This document shows, piece after piece, positions 25,323 to 31,842 of a DNA stretch of 64,000 nucleotides. Position 1 is the first letter of the stretch. The number at the start of each line of letters is the position of its first letter. Source of the DNA: Flavobacterium sp. UBA6135 (GTDB taxonomy: Bacteria > Bacteroidota > Bacteroidia > Flavobacteriales > Flavobacteriaceae); NCBI RefSeq assembly GCF_002428305.1, contig NZ_DIVJ01000050.1, positions 1-64,000 of the forward strand, written 5' to 3'. The position numbers and the translations under genes are program-made. The notes beneath the pieces are model-generated. The model was given only the letters and a program-made list of their open reading frames with translations. It made no database searches and was not told where the DNA came from.

Positions 25323-25793
25323 ATGAAAAAAGTAATTATTTTAAGTATTTTAAGTGTTGTGATTTTCGCTTGTAAAACCAATACAGCTACAAAATTGGAC
25401 AACAAGACAGAAGTGGCTATGAAAGGGAATTGGGTAGTTTCTTCAGTAAACTATCCCGGTTCTGAAGTTATCAAAGTTAATTCGTTTGATTTAGCAGATT
25501 CCCAATGTTTTGTGGGAAGTACTTGGAGATTTATTTCCAACAATAACAAAGGTGATATGGCTTTGACTAAAATGGGTTGTCCTGCTTTTAGTTCACCAAT
25601 TACTTGGTTTGTTAATAAAGAAGGAAATTTTGTAATGAAAGTTCTAGACGCAGGAGAAAAAGCTAAAAGAGTGCGTGAAGGTTATGTACTCAAAGTGGCA
25701 AATGTATCTGAAAATGCATTTCAATTGGTTGACAGAATTAACGTTGGCGGAACAATTGCTGATGTGGTTTATCAATTTCAAAGAGTTAATTAA
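25323..25793 (+). CDS. Lipocalin-like lipoprotein
   Basis: A 156-residue lipoprotein with lipobox VIFAC near residue 17. The mature part begins with a lipocalin-like strand, MKGNWVVSSVNYPG near 34, and has a Cys pair (SQCFVGSTW and MGCPAFSS) that may form a disulfide. It directly precedes an OmpA-like lipoprotein gene by 24 bp; I have seen this pair together in flavobacteria, so an envelope role is likely. Ligand unknown. Confidence 0.8.
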   Translation: MKKVIILSILSVVIFACKTNTATKLDNKTEVAMKGNWVVSSVNYPGSEVIKVNSFDLADSQCFVGSTWRFISNNNKGDMALTKMGCPAFSSPITWFVNKEGNFVMKVLDAGEKAKRVREGYVLKVANVSENAFQLVDRINVGGTIADVVYQFQRVN

Positions 25794-25817
25794 TACTATA
25801 ATTAAATATAAATTCAT

Positions 25818-26513
25818 ATGAAAAAATCAGTAAGCTTATTATTGACGGGAGTTTTTGCAGTTGCAAGTTTATCAACGGGTTGTGAGGCTGCAAAAAATAC
25901 AAATAGAACACAACGAGGTGCCGGAATCGGTGCGGTTGCCGGTGCTGTTATTGGTGGTGTTTTAGGAAACAACTTAGGAAAAGGCGGAAATACTGCAGTA
26001 GGTGCCGTTATAGGCGGTGTTGTGGGTGGAGCCGTTGGGGGTTCTATTGGTAACAAAATGGACAAACAAGCTCGTGAAATTGAACAAGCGTTACCGGGTG
26101 CCGAAGTAAATAGAGTAGGAGAAGGGGTAGTATTGGTATTGGGTGAAAACTCTGTAAACTTTGAAACCAATAAATCAGTTTTGACCAATGTGGCAAAAGC
26201 TAATTTAGATAAAGTGGTGCCTGTTTTTCAAAGCTATCCTGATACGGATATTGTGATTTATGGGTATACAGACAGTACAGGAAGATTGGAGTTCAATCAA
26301 AAACTTTCTGAAGATAGAGCTGCTTCCGTTAGATCTTATTTGGTAAGCAAAGGATTAGCAACTTCTCGTTTCCAAACGAAAGGAATGGGACCAAACGACC
26401 CTATAGCAACAAATGAAACGGTTGAAGGTAGAAGCAAAAATCGTCGTGTTGAGTTTACCATCACGGCAAATGAAAAAATGATTAAAGATACCGAAGCAGA
26501 GTTAAAAAACTAA
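25818..26513 (+). CDS. OmpA-family lipoprotein with glycine-zipper domain
   Basis: A 231-residue protein. A signal with lipobox LSTGC (Cys near residue 19) is followed by a glycine-zipper membrane hairpin (about 33-75, repeated AVAGAVIGG-type text) and an OmpA-like peptidoglycan-binding domain (about 98-210). The binding residues lie in YGYTDSTGRLEFNQKLSEDRA and GRSKNRRVEFTI. It should anchor the outer membrane to peptidoglycan, like YiaD or the Pal group. Translated downstream of the lipocalin-like gene, probably one transcript, ended by the terminator at 26533. Confidence 0.93.
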   Translation: MKKSVSLLLTGVFAVASLSTGCEAAKNTNRTQRGAGIGAVAGAVIGGVLGNNLGKGGNTAVGAVIGGVVGGAVGGSIGNKMDKQAREIEQALPGAEVNRVGEGVVLVLGENSVNFETNKSVLTNVAKANLDKVVPVFQSYPDTDIVIYGYTDSTGRLEFNQKLSEDRAASVRSYLVSKGLATSRFQTKGMGPNDPIATNETVEGRSKNRRVEFTITANEKMIKDTEAELKN

Positions 26514-26532
26514 GAAGTATTTTTTGATATTC

Positions 26533-26565
26533 AAGACCATTGCGAAAGTAATGGTCTTTTTTTTT
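26533..26565 (+). terminator. Intrinsic terminator after the OmpA-like gene
   Basis: AAGACCATT (26533-26541) pairs with AATGGTCTT (26550-26558) around an 8-nt loop, followed by a T-run. Confidence 0.9.
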
Positions 26566-26632
26566 GAACGATTTTTAACAAATATTTGTTTAATTATTTT
26601 TGATAAAGATTAAACAAGTCAGTATCTTTGAA

Positions 26633-26640
26633 TCGGATTT
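26633..26640 (+). promoter_or_regulatory. Bacteroidota -7 box (TATCTTTG) for the TetR-like gene
   Basis: TAnnTTTG match 13 nt before the ATG at 26654; it also argues against a start at 26600. Confidence 0.55.
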
Positions 26641-26653
26641 AAATAAATCTATT

Positions 26654-27325
26654 ATGACCACAACCAAGAAAAGTACAACAAAGAAAAAAACAATCACTGA
26701 CGATCACATTATCAGTGTTTTTATGGACAATGTGTTGCAGCACAATGCAGAGCCCAAAAACGTTTACCTGTTTTGCAAAGACAATAAAATTGATGAGAGT
26801 GACTTTTACGCTTTTTACGGTTCGCTAGAAGCCTTGAAGCAAGACATCTGGGTAAAATTCTTTGACAATGTCAAAGGAACCATTGAAGCCGACGAAAATT
26901 ATTTGACCTATTCGAATAAAAATAAATTGCTCACCCTATATTTTTCTTTAATCGAAATACTGACACTTAACAGAAGTTATGTCATGTTTGCTTTGAAAGA
27001 AGAAAAAAATATGTTGAAAAATTTACAACAATTGAAAACTTTTAGAAACCATTTCAAAAGTTTTATCGTAGATATGATAGACACGCAAACTTCTGAAGAG
27101 GATTTTAAAGTTAATAAAATTGCAAAACCACTGTATGTAGAAGGTGCTTGGGTGGAGTTCTTATTTATATTGAAATTCTGGTTGGATGATACTTCCAAAG
27201 GATTTGAAAAAACAGATGTGATGATTGAAAAAGCGGTGAAAGCTACTTTTGATGTATTGAACACCACACCTTTGGATAGTTTAGTAGATTTGGGAAAATT
27301 TGTTTGGAAAGAAAAATTTAAATAA
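26654..27325 (+). CDS. TetR-like regulator (HTH plus C-terminal domain) paired with ABC1 kinase
   Basis: A 223-residue protein starting MTTTKKSTTKKK, a basic tail, then a TetR-like N-terminal helix bundle (about 15-75, where KIDESDFYAFYGSLEALKQDIW occupies the recognition-helix position) and a helical C-terminal domain. It departs from the TetR consensus, so DNA binding is likely but not certain. The gene ends 6 bp before the ABC1-kinase gene; the pair is one operon, and this arrangement is familiar from flavobacteria. Confidence 0.75.
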   Translation: MTTTKKSTTKKKTITDDHIISVFMDNVLQHNAEPKNVYLFCKDNKIDESDFYAFYGSLEALKQDIWVKFFDNVKGTIEADENYLTYSNKNKLLTLYFSLIEILTLNRSYVMFALKEEKNMLKNLQQLKTFRNHFKSFIVDMIDTQTSEEDFKVNKIAKPLYVEGAWVEFLFILKFWLDDTSKGFEKTDVMIEKAVKATFDVLNTTPLDSLVDLGKFVWKEKFK

Positions 27326-27331
27326 AAGCCA

Positions 27332-28645
27332 TTGAAAACATTAGACAAAATACCGACCAACAAAATTGAAAGAGCCGGACAATTAGTAAAAACCGGTTTA
27401 AAAGTGGGCGGAAATTACATTGCTTACTATGGCGAAAAGGTGGTAAACCCATCGCTAACAAAAGATAAGTTAAATGAAAACAATGCAGAAGATATTTATG
27501 ACGGACTAAAAAACCTGAAAGGGAGTGCGTTGAAAGTGGCTCAAATGCTTAGCATGGAAAAAAACATCATGCCTCGAGCCTATGTAGAGAAATTTTCACT
27601 AGCCCAATTTTCGGTGCCACCATTGAGTGCTCCGCTGGTTAGAAAAACATTTAAAAATTATTTGGGAAAATTTCCTGAACAACTATACGATTCGTTCACG
27701 CCTGATTCTATAAATGCGGCGAGTATCGGCCAGGTACACAAAGCAACCAAAGATGGGAAAAATTTAGCTGTGAAAATCCAATACCCGGGCGTGGCGGATA
27801 GTATTAGTTCAGACTTGGCAATTGTGAAACCTTTTGCAATTAAAATGTTCAACCTCCAAGGAAAAGACTCTGAGAAATATTTTAAGGAGGTTGAACATAA
27901 ATTAATGGAAGAAACCGATTATGATTTGGAGTTAAAACAAGGAAAGTTTATTGCCGAAGCTTGTTCCACTATTCCAAATTTGCGTTTCCCCATTTATTAC
28001 GAAGACCTGTCTTCAAAGAGAATTCTAACCATGGATTGGATGGAAGGCGAGCATTTGTCGGAGTTTACGGCCCACAATACCGATAGAGCAAAAGGAGATA
28101 AATTAGGTCAAGCCTTGTGGGATTTTTATATGTATCAAATGCACCATTTGCGTCAAGTGCATGCGGATCCGCATCCCGGTAATTTTTTAATAGACAAGGA
28201 TGCCAATTTGATTGCGATTGATTTTGGTTGTATCAAGCAAGTTCCGGAAGAGTTTTATGTCCCTTATTTCGAATTGGCACGGCCTGAAGTAATTGGCAAC
28301 CCAAAATTGTTCAATGAAAAGTTATTTGAATTGGAAATATTACGAAGCGACGATTCGCCTAAAGAGATTGCATATTTCACAGGCTTATTTCATCAGTTAC
28401 TGAGCTTGTTTACAAAACCGTTTCACGGTGATTTCTTTGATTTTTCAGATGAAGAGTTCTTTGGAAACATTGCTAAAATGGGTGAAGAATTTTCAAAAGA
28501 CACCCAATTGCGAAAAATGAACGGCAACAGAGGTTCAAAACATTTTTTATACATCAACAGAACGTTCTTTGGTTTGTATAATCTCCTGCACGATTTAAAA
28601 GCAAGAGTGAACACTAAAGACTTCGAGAAATATATTACTAACTAA
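27332..28645 (+). CDS. ABC1/AarF/UbiB-family atypical kinase
   Basis: A 437-residue protein beginning at TTG (MKTLDKIPTNKIERAG), 6 bp after the TetR-like gene; no ATG fits the conserved start. Kinase-like motifs are LKGSALKVAQMLSM near residue 65 (KxGQ-type, here KVAQ), the alanine-rich loop NAASIGQVHKA near 129, VKIQYPGV near 147, HADPHPGNFLI near 277 and the DFG-type IDFGCIKQV near 295. UbiB proteins support quinone or lipid handling; this operon form is unassigned. The GQ-to-AQ change in the KxGQ motif is worth noting. A strong terminator follows. Confidence 0.88.
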   Translation: MKTLDKIPTNKIERAGQLVKTGLKVGGNYIAYYGEKVVNPSLTKDKLNENNAEDIYDGLKNLKGSALKVAQMLSMEKNIMPRAYVEKFSLAQFSVPPLSAPLVRKTFKNYLGKFPEQLYDSFTPDSINAASIGQVHKATKDGKNLAVKIQYPGVADSISSDLAIVKPFAIKMFNLQGKDSEKYFKEVEHKLMEETDYDLELKQGKFIAEACSTIPNLRFPIYYEDLSSKRILTMDWMEGEHLSEFTAHNTDRAKGDKLGQALWDFYMYQMHHLRQVHADPHPGNFLIDKDANLIAIDFGCIKQVPEEFYVPYFELARPEVIGNPKLFNEKLFELEILRSDDSPKEIAYFTGLFHQLLSLFTKPFHGDFFDFSDEEFFGNIAKMGEEFSKDTQLRKMNGNRGSKHFLYINRTFFGLYNLLHDLKARVNTKDFEKYITN

Positions 28646-28695
28646 TGCCATACATTAGTTTTTAAATTAGTTTGTTTATTTATTGGTTAGGTTGA

Positions 28696-28740
28696 TAAGA
28701 GCGACACTCCACGTTTGAGTTTTGTCGCTCTTATTCTTTT
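28696..28740 (+). terminator. Intrinsic terminator after the ABC1-kinase operon
   Basis: TAAGAGCGACA (28696-28706) and TGTCGCTCTTA (28723-28733) form a perfect 11-bp stem with a 16-nt loop, followed by a T-rich tail. Confidence 0.9.
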
Positions 28741-28762
28741 TAATTATTTTGTATTTAACGCC

Positions 28763-28888
28763 TCATTTTTTCTCCTTTAGCAACAAACTTTCTAATCTGC
28801 TTATGGAGTCCGAACACTTTTTATGTGCGTCAGGATATTTTACCGGAGTGAACACTTTTAATGCATTTTGATAACTACCAATAGCGTT
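28763..28888 (-). pseudogene. C-terminal relic of a TPR-type gene
   Basis: Read on the minus strand, 41 codons end in TGA and contain AIGSYQNALKVFTPVKYPDA. This is close to the YQEALKVFTPEKYP phrase I know from TPR repeats of TPR/CHAT-type proteins. An in-frame TAG immediately precedes the stretch (28889-28891) and there is no start codon, so this is a decayed 3' fragment rather than a gene. Confidence 0.5.
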
Positions 28889-28956
28889 CTAAAGATTCGT
28901 AAATTTGTTTTTACTAATTAAAGTAGTTTTGGTGCAGCCAAAACTACTTTTGATTA

Positions 28957-29487
28957 CTACTTTTCATATATTCCAATTAAGTAAGTATCGAACCAACCAT
29001 CTGGATGATGATAAAATCTTTGAGTACAATCTACACGAATTTGATTATTTGGAAGTATTTTTATGTCTTTGATAATAGGTGATCCATGTAGAAGTTGATA
29101 TTCCTCATCATTCCCTACACTATAAATAAGCTGATTTTTATTTTTTCTATAAGTAATATAAGCATTATGACCTCTACTTAAATAAGTAATATCATAATCG
29201 TTGTATTCTGGATAAAATGAAGGTTTAGGGATGATAATTTCTAATAAATAATCGTTAGGTGCTTCTTTTACTCTCATTGCGGGGTGAAAATAAGTAGTGT
29301 AAAAATCTTCCAATTCAGTTTTAAAATCTGTTGTTGCCAAACCATCTAAATTTAGATCTAGTGCTGTGTCTGAAGTTAGGGAAACAAATTTATAGTTTCC
29401 CACTAGTTCACTTGTTTGTTCGGTGATTTTATCATTATTATCACACGATAAAAGTAATATAAGTGTAAATAAGATTAAATTTTTCAT
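28957..29487 (-). CDS. Lipoprotein of unknown function
   Basis: A 176-residue lipoprotein: signal with lipobox LLLSC (Cys near residue 15), then DNNDK, an acidic +2 region of the sort that can direct surface export in Bacteroidota. The mature part contains a run like an EF-hand loop (LDLNLDGLATTDF near 42), then β-rich sequence with YITYRKNKNQLIYSVGNDEE. I do not recognise a family. It lies in the accessory patch and has no conserved partner nearby. Confidence 0.7.
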   Translation of the reverse strand: MKNLILFTLILLLSCDNNDKITEQTSELVGNYKFVSLTSDTALDLNLDGLATTDFKTELEDFYTTYFHPAMRVKEAPNDYLLEIIIPKPSFYPEYNDYDITYLSRGHNAYITYRKNKNQLIYSVGNDEEYQLLHGSPIIKDIKILPNNQIRVDCTQRFYHHPDGWFDTYLIGIYEK

Positions 29488-29614
29488 AATAAAGTGTATT
29501 AGTTAAAAGCGTTTAAACGCCCGCTTAAAACATTGTAATATTAAACCATGCAGAATCGAATTCTCATTAAACGAAACCCCCGCTTTTGCAAACCGGATTG
29601 TTCAGCGACGTATT
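29488..29614. repeat. Palindrome and paired CCCGCTT motifs between orphan genes
   Basis: The 127-bp spacer contains the 12-bp palindrome GCGTTTAAACGC (29509-29520) and two similar C-rich motifs, ACGCCCGCTTAA and AACCCCCGCTTTT, about 60 bp apart in direct orientation. It resembles spacers I have seen around exchangeable orphan genes in flavobacteria, but no recombinase is nearby. Confidence 0.35.
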
Positions 29615-30196
29615 TTATTTAATTTTGTTTTTTATATATGTTAAAATTTCGTTTTTCTTTTTCCAAAAACTGTAATATGGCTCTGTACCAATTTTTATAC
29701 TACTTCCATCATGCAAATCAATTATAATTAATTCCTCTTTTTCATTTTCATAAATGTTTTTTACTTCTTTCCAAAATATTTTAGAAAACTTTTTTCCTGG
29801 CTTTTTAATAAACTCTTCACCAAAGTAATAATAATCATAATTATCTTTTTTCCAATTTATGAATGTAGTTACAATCAAAGTTAGAATAAAATAAATATAA
29901 TCGATATCGTCCAATTCTTTTGTCTTAAGTGGGATATAATAAATAACTGAAAAAATTATTATCAATACAACAAAGGAGTATAAATATCTTAAAAACTGAT
30001 TATTTTCATATTCTCTTATATAAAATTCAAATTTGTTATTTTCTAATTGTCTTTTAAAATTATTTGTTTCTTTTAAATTAATACATATTAAACCTATTGT
30101 TAGAAAACTATAAAAAACAAAAAAATACGGGATTACTATATAGTAGTTCGTAATAAAAATCGCTAGATAGATTAATGATAAAATTCTTAAAAGCAT
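29615..30196 (-). CDS. Orphan membrane protein
   Basis: A 193-residue, very AT-rich gene. Two hydrophobic pairs of helices (about residues 5-40 and 70-112) precede a cytosolic C-terminal domain with β-strands (KKFSKIFWKEVKNIYENEKEELIIIDLHDGSSIKIG), possibly a PH-like or bacterial YdbT-like fold. Many Asn, Lys, Ile and Tyr codons and low GC relative to neighbours suggest recent acquisition. No name can be given. Confidence 0.65.
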   Translation of the reverse strand: MLLRILSLIYLAIFITNYYIVIPYFFVFYSFLTIGLICINLKETNNFKRQLENNKFEFYIREYENNQFLRYLYSFVVLIIIFSVIYYIPLKTKELDDIDYIYFILTLIVTTFINWKKDNYDYYYFGEEFIKKPGKKFSKIFWKEVKNIYENEKEELIIIDLHDGSSIKIGTEPYYSFWKKKNEILTYIKNKIK

Positions 30197-30265
30197 CTAT
30201 ATTAAATTATAATTATTAATTGAAAATTATCTCTGTAAATATTCTCTCCTAAGTTGTTGTTATAT

Positions 30266-30275
30266 ATTACCCAAC
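30266..30275. repeat. ATTACCCAAC repeat, third copy
   Basis: A 10-bp identical copy of the motif at 30356-30365, 90 bp away in the same orientation. Together they bracket the intron-like relic. Confidence 0.6.
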
Positions 30276-30300
30276 TTTTCATCCCATTCAAAACAACCTA

Positions 30301-30357
30301 TTCTAATTGATGTGAGAGGCTCTCCCTGTCAGTTTCTAGCAGGGCAGTCTACTCGAT
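30301..30357 (+). mobile_element. Group II intron 3'-end relic (domain VI-like hairpin)
   Basis: The sequence from 30314 folds as expected for group II intron domain VI. GAG (30314-30316) pairs with CTC (30352-30354). AGGCT (30317-30321) pairs with AGTCT (30346-30350). A single unpaired A at 30351 lies between the two helices, like the branch-point adenosine. CCCTG/CAGGG closes the tip (30324-30328 with 30340-30344). The stretch ends CTCGAT, giving the A seven nt from a 3' AT terminus. Domain V and a maturase are absent, so this is a truncated relic abutting the stop of the DUF2199 gene. Confidence 0.45.
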
Positions 30358-30365
30358 TACCCAAC
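30355..30365. repeat. GATTACCCAAC, left arm of an 11-bp inverted repeat
   Basis: Perfectly inverted relative to GTTGGGTAATC at 30911-30921; the pair brackets the DUF2199 coding region, and this arm contains the gene's stop codon. Confidence 0.65.
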
Positions 30366-30893
30366 GTTTTTTATCATTTCCTTTATTCTATTTTCAGCTT
30401 CTGTTTTTAAAATTCCGTCGTAATAATCTCGAACAAATGGATGGTCAAAATCTTCGTGAGGAAAAATTTCAGGTCTGTTATTTCCGCTTTTTGTCATTAC
30501 ATCGCAAGGAATTAAAGATGTGTTTCCATATTCAGGAATATTGCTACATAACCAACCAAAATATCCAGTTTTGTGATTCGGATTATTATAATTTTCTTTA
30601 TAATCTACATAGCTTTTTTCGCTTAATGAAACCCAAAGTCCATATTCCAGAGTTTCACAAGCGTCTTTTAGTTTTTGAGTAAGTGTTACTTTTATAAAAC
30701 GGTCGATTTGGTCTGTGTAATGAATTTCGCAAAAGTCCGAATCCAGTTTTCCAAGTTCCGTTTTTTCTTTGTCAGACAGAAAGTCGTAATTCGCAGGTGA
30801 TTTAAAGGTCAAAGCAGGCCATTCCAAATGGACTTGTCCACATTCAGAGCATTTAAATTCCGTTGATTTATTTTTCTTTTTATTCCAGAACAT
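30357..30893 (-). CDS. DUF2199-domain protein
   Basis: A 178-residue protein starting MFWNKKKNKSTEFKCSECGQ. The N-terminal zinc-knuckle-like CSECGQVH and the block EWPALTFKSPANYDFLSDKEK are diagnostic of DUF2199, followed by GYFGWLCSNIPEYG and PEIFPHEDFDHPFV. Function unknown. The frame continues to an ATG at 30923, but those ten codons lie across the inverted-repeat arm and do not fit the family start, so 30893 is preferred. The gene is framed by an 11-bp inverted repeat (30355-30365, 30911-30921), suggesting it moved or inverted as a unit. Confidence 0.85.
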   Translation of the reverse strand: MFWNKKKNKSTEFKCSECGQVHLEWPALTFKSPANYDFLSDKEKTELGKLDSDFCEIHYTDQIDRFIKVTLTQKLKDACETLEYGLWVSLSEKSYVDYKENYNNPNHKTGYFGWLCSNIPEYGNTSLIPCDVMTKSGNNRPEIFPHEDFDHPFVRDYYDGILKTEAENRIKEMIKNVG

Positions 30894-30910
30894 TGTTGGT
30901 TTAGTCAAAT

Positions 30911-30921
30911 GTTGGGTAATC
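30911..30921. repeat. GTTGGGTAATC, right arm of the inverted repeat
   Basis: Inverted partner of 30355-30365; lies 18 bp upstream of the DUF2199 start codon. Confidence 0.65.
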
Positions 30922-30923
30922 AC

Positions 30924-31273
30924 TAAATATCCTCAAATATAACCAACTTTCCCCTCCCTTTCAAAAAATAACCAAGCTTTTTCCTATCTATATCCCTAAA
31001 AAACACAAATCAATAACGTTATAATCAATAAACTAAAGAATTAAATAATCTAAATAACCAAAAAACTAAAAGAACTAAAAAAATCAATAAACTAAAGAAT
31101 CATAAACTTCCTAAAAACAAACAAAAAGTACCACATCAAAATAAAAATTCAAACAGTAATCCCGCAAAATGGTGAAGACAAAATTTAAGCTGCTGCATCT
31201 GAAAGAACAAATTCCTACTCAGTAGACAAAAACCCCTAACTCGCAACCCTTAAACGTCCGGTCATTCCGAGGG
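30924..31273. other. A-rich low-complexity spacer leading into a repeat zone
   Basis: About 350 bp without a credible gene. The first 200 bp are G-poor and A-rich, with the phrase CAATAAACTAAAGAAT twice (near 31025 and 31085). From 31156 a module begins that is repeated at 31261. Confidence 0.6.
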
Positions 31274-31350
31274 ATGTCGAAGACGAAATTTTATCCCGCC
31301 GCGGTGGAAGGAACCTTCGGCGTAGCAGGCAACAACTCACAACACCAAAA
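31156..31350. repeat. Diverged tandem duplication of a ~105-bp module
   Basis: The module starting GTAATCCCGCAAAATGGTGA at 31156 is related to GTCATTCCGAGGGATGTCGA at 31261. The shared skeleton is ATG, GAAGAC, AAATTT, GC-GC, AAG-AAC and a common AACTCGCAAC/AACTCACAAC end. The second copy is GC-rich. This resembles the CATTCCGA-type intergenic repeats of flavobacteria; no function known. Confidence 0.5.
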
Positions 31351-31351
31351 T

Positions 31352-31666
31352 CAATCCGCTTCCAAGCTCATTCAATTCGTTTACAAGCCCATCCAATTCG
31401 TTCCAAAGCCCAATCGATTCGCTTCCAAGCCCATTCGGTTCGCTCTAAAGCCTAATCGATTTGCTCCAAAGCCCATTCGATTCGCTCGCAAGCCTATCCA
31501 ATTCGCTCCAAAGCCCAATCGATTCGCTCACAAGCCGATTCAATTCGTTTGCAAGCCCAATCGATTCGCTCCAAAGCCCATCCAATTCGCTCCAAAGCCC
31601 AATCGATTCGCTTCCAAGCCCATTCGATTCGCTCACAAGCCGATTCAATTCGCCACCAACCAAAAT
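31352..31666. repeat. Fifteen-unit 21-bp tandem repeat (minisatellite)
   Basis: Fifteen consecutive units of exactly 21 bp, with no insertions or deletions, follow the consensus CGATTCGCTCCAAAGCCCAAT with variable bases at a few sites. Because 21 is a multiple of three and the unit lacks stops, frames stay open on both strands: a plus frame reads seven-residue units like PKPNRFA (from 31274), and a minus frame reads units like LWSESIG (31445-31663). Neither has a convincing start site or family match, so I call this a repeat and not a gene. It lies about 175 bp upstream of the ABC ATPase gene. Confidence 0.9.
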
Positions 31667-31812
31667 CTAAATCACCCCAACCACCTCAAAATCCCCCCAA
31701 TCCGAAGCCAATAAAACAATACCTCACCAAAACCGACAGCCGACAACCGACAACACATAACAGACAACCGACAACAGAAACCAGACAACCGCCATCCAAT
31801 CCAAAAAAACGT

Positions 31813-31820
31813 TAAATTTG
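31813..31820 (+). promoter_or_regulatory. Bacteroidota -7 box (TAAATTTG) for the ABC ATPase
   Basis: TAnnTTTG match 22 nt before the ATG at 31843, just past CGACAAC-type short repeats (about 31735-31795). Confidence 0.55.
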
Positions 31821-31842
31821 CACCAAACCACACCAACAACAC

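Larger units (their letters stand above)
28646..28956. other. Intergenic segment with terminator and gene relic
   Basis: These 311 bp hold a terminator (28696-28740) and, on the minus strand, the remnant of a TPR-type gene (28763-28888). I see nothing else. Confidence 0.6.

Noticed and set aside
30266..30365. Integron attC site
   Set aside because: The two ACCCAAC cores lie in the same orientation, whereas attC needs inverted outer cores, and no integrase is nearby.
31352..31666. CRISPR array
   Set aside because: Units are contiguous 21-mers without spacers and no cas genes are present.
31274..31714. A real 146-aa repeat protein gene
   Set aside because: Both strands are equally open because the unit is 21 bp; there is no start-site signal or recognisable family, so I treat the region as repeats.
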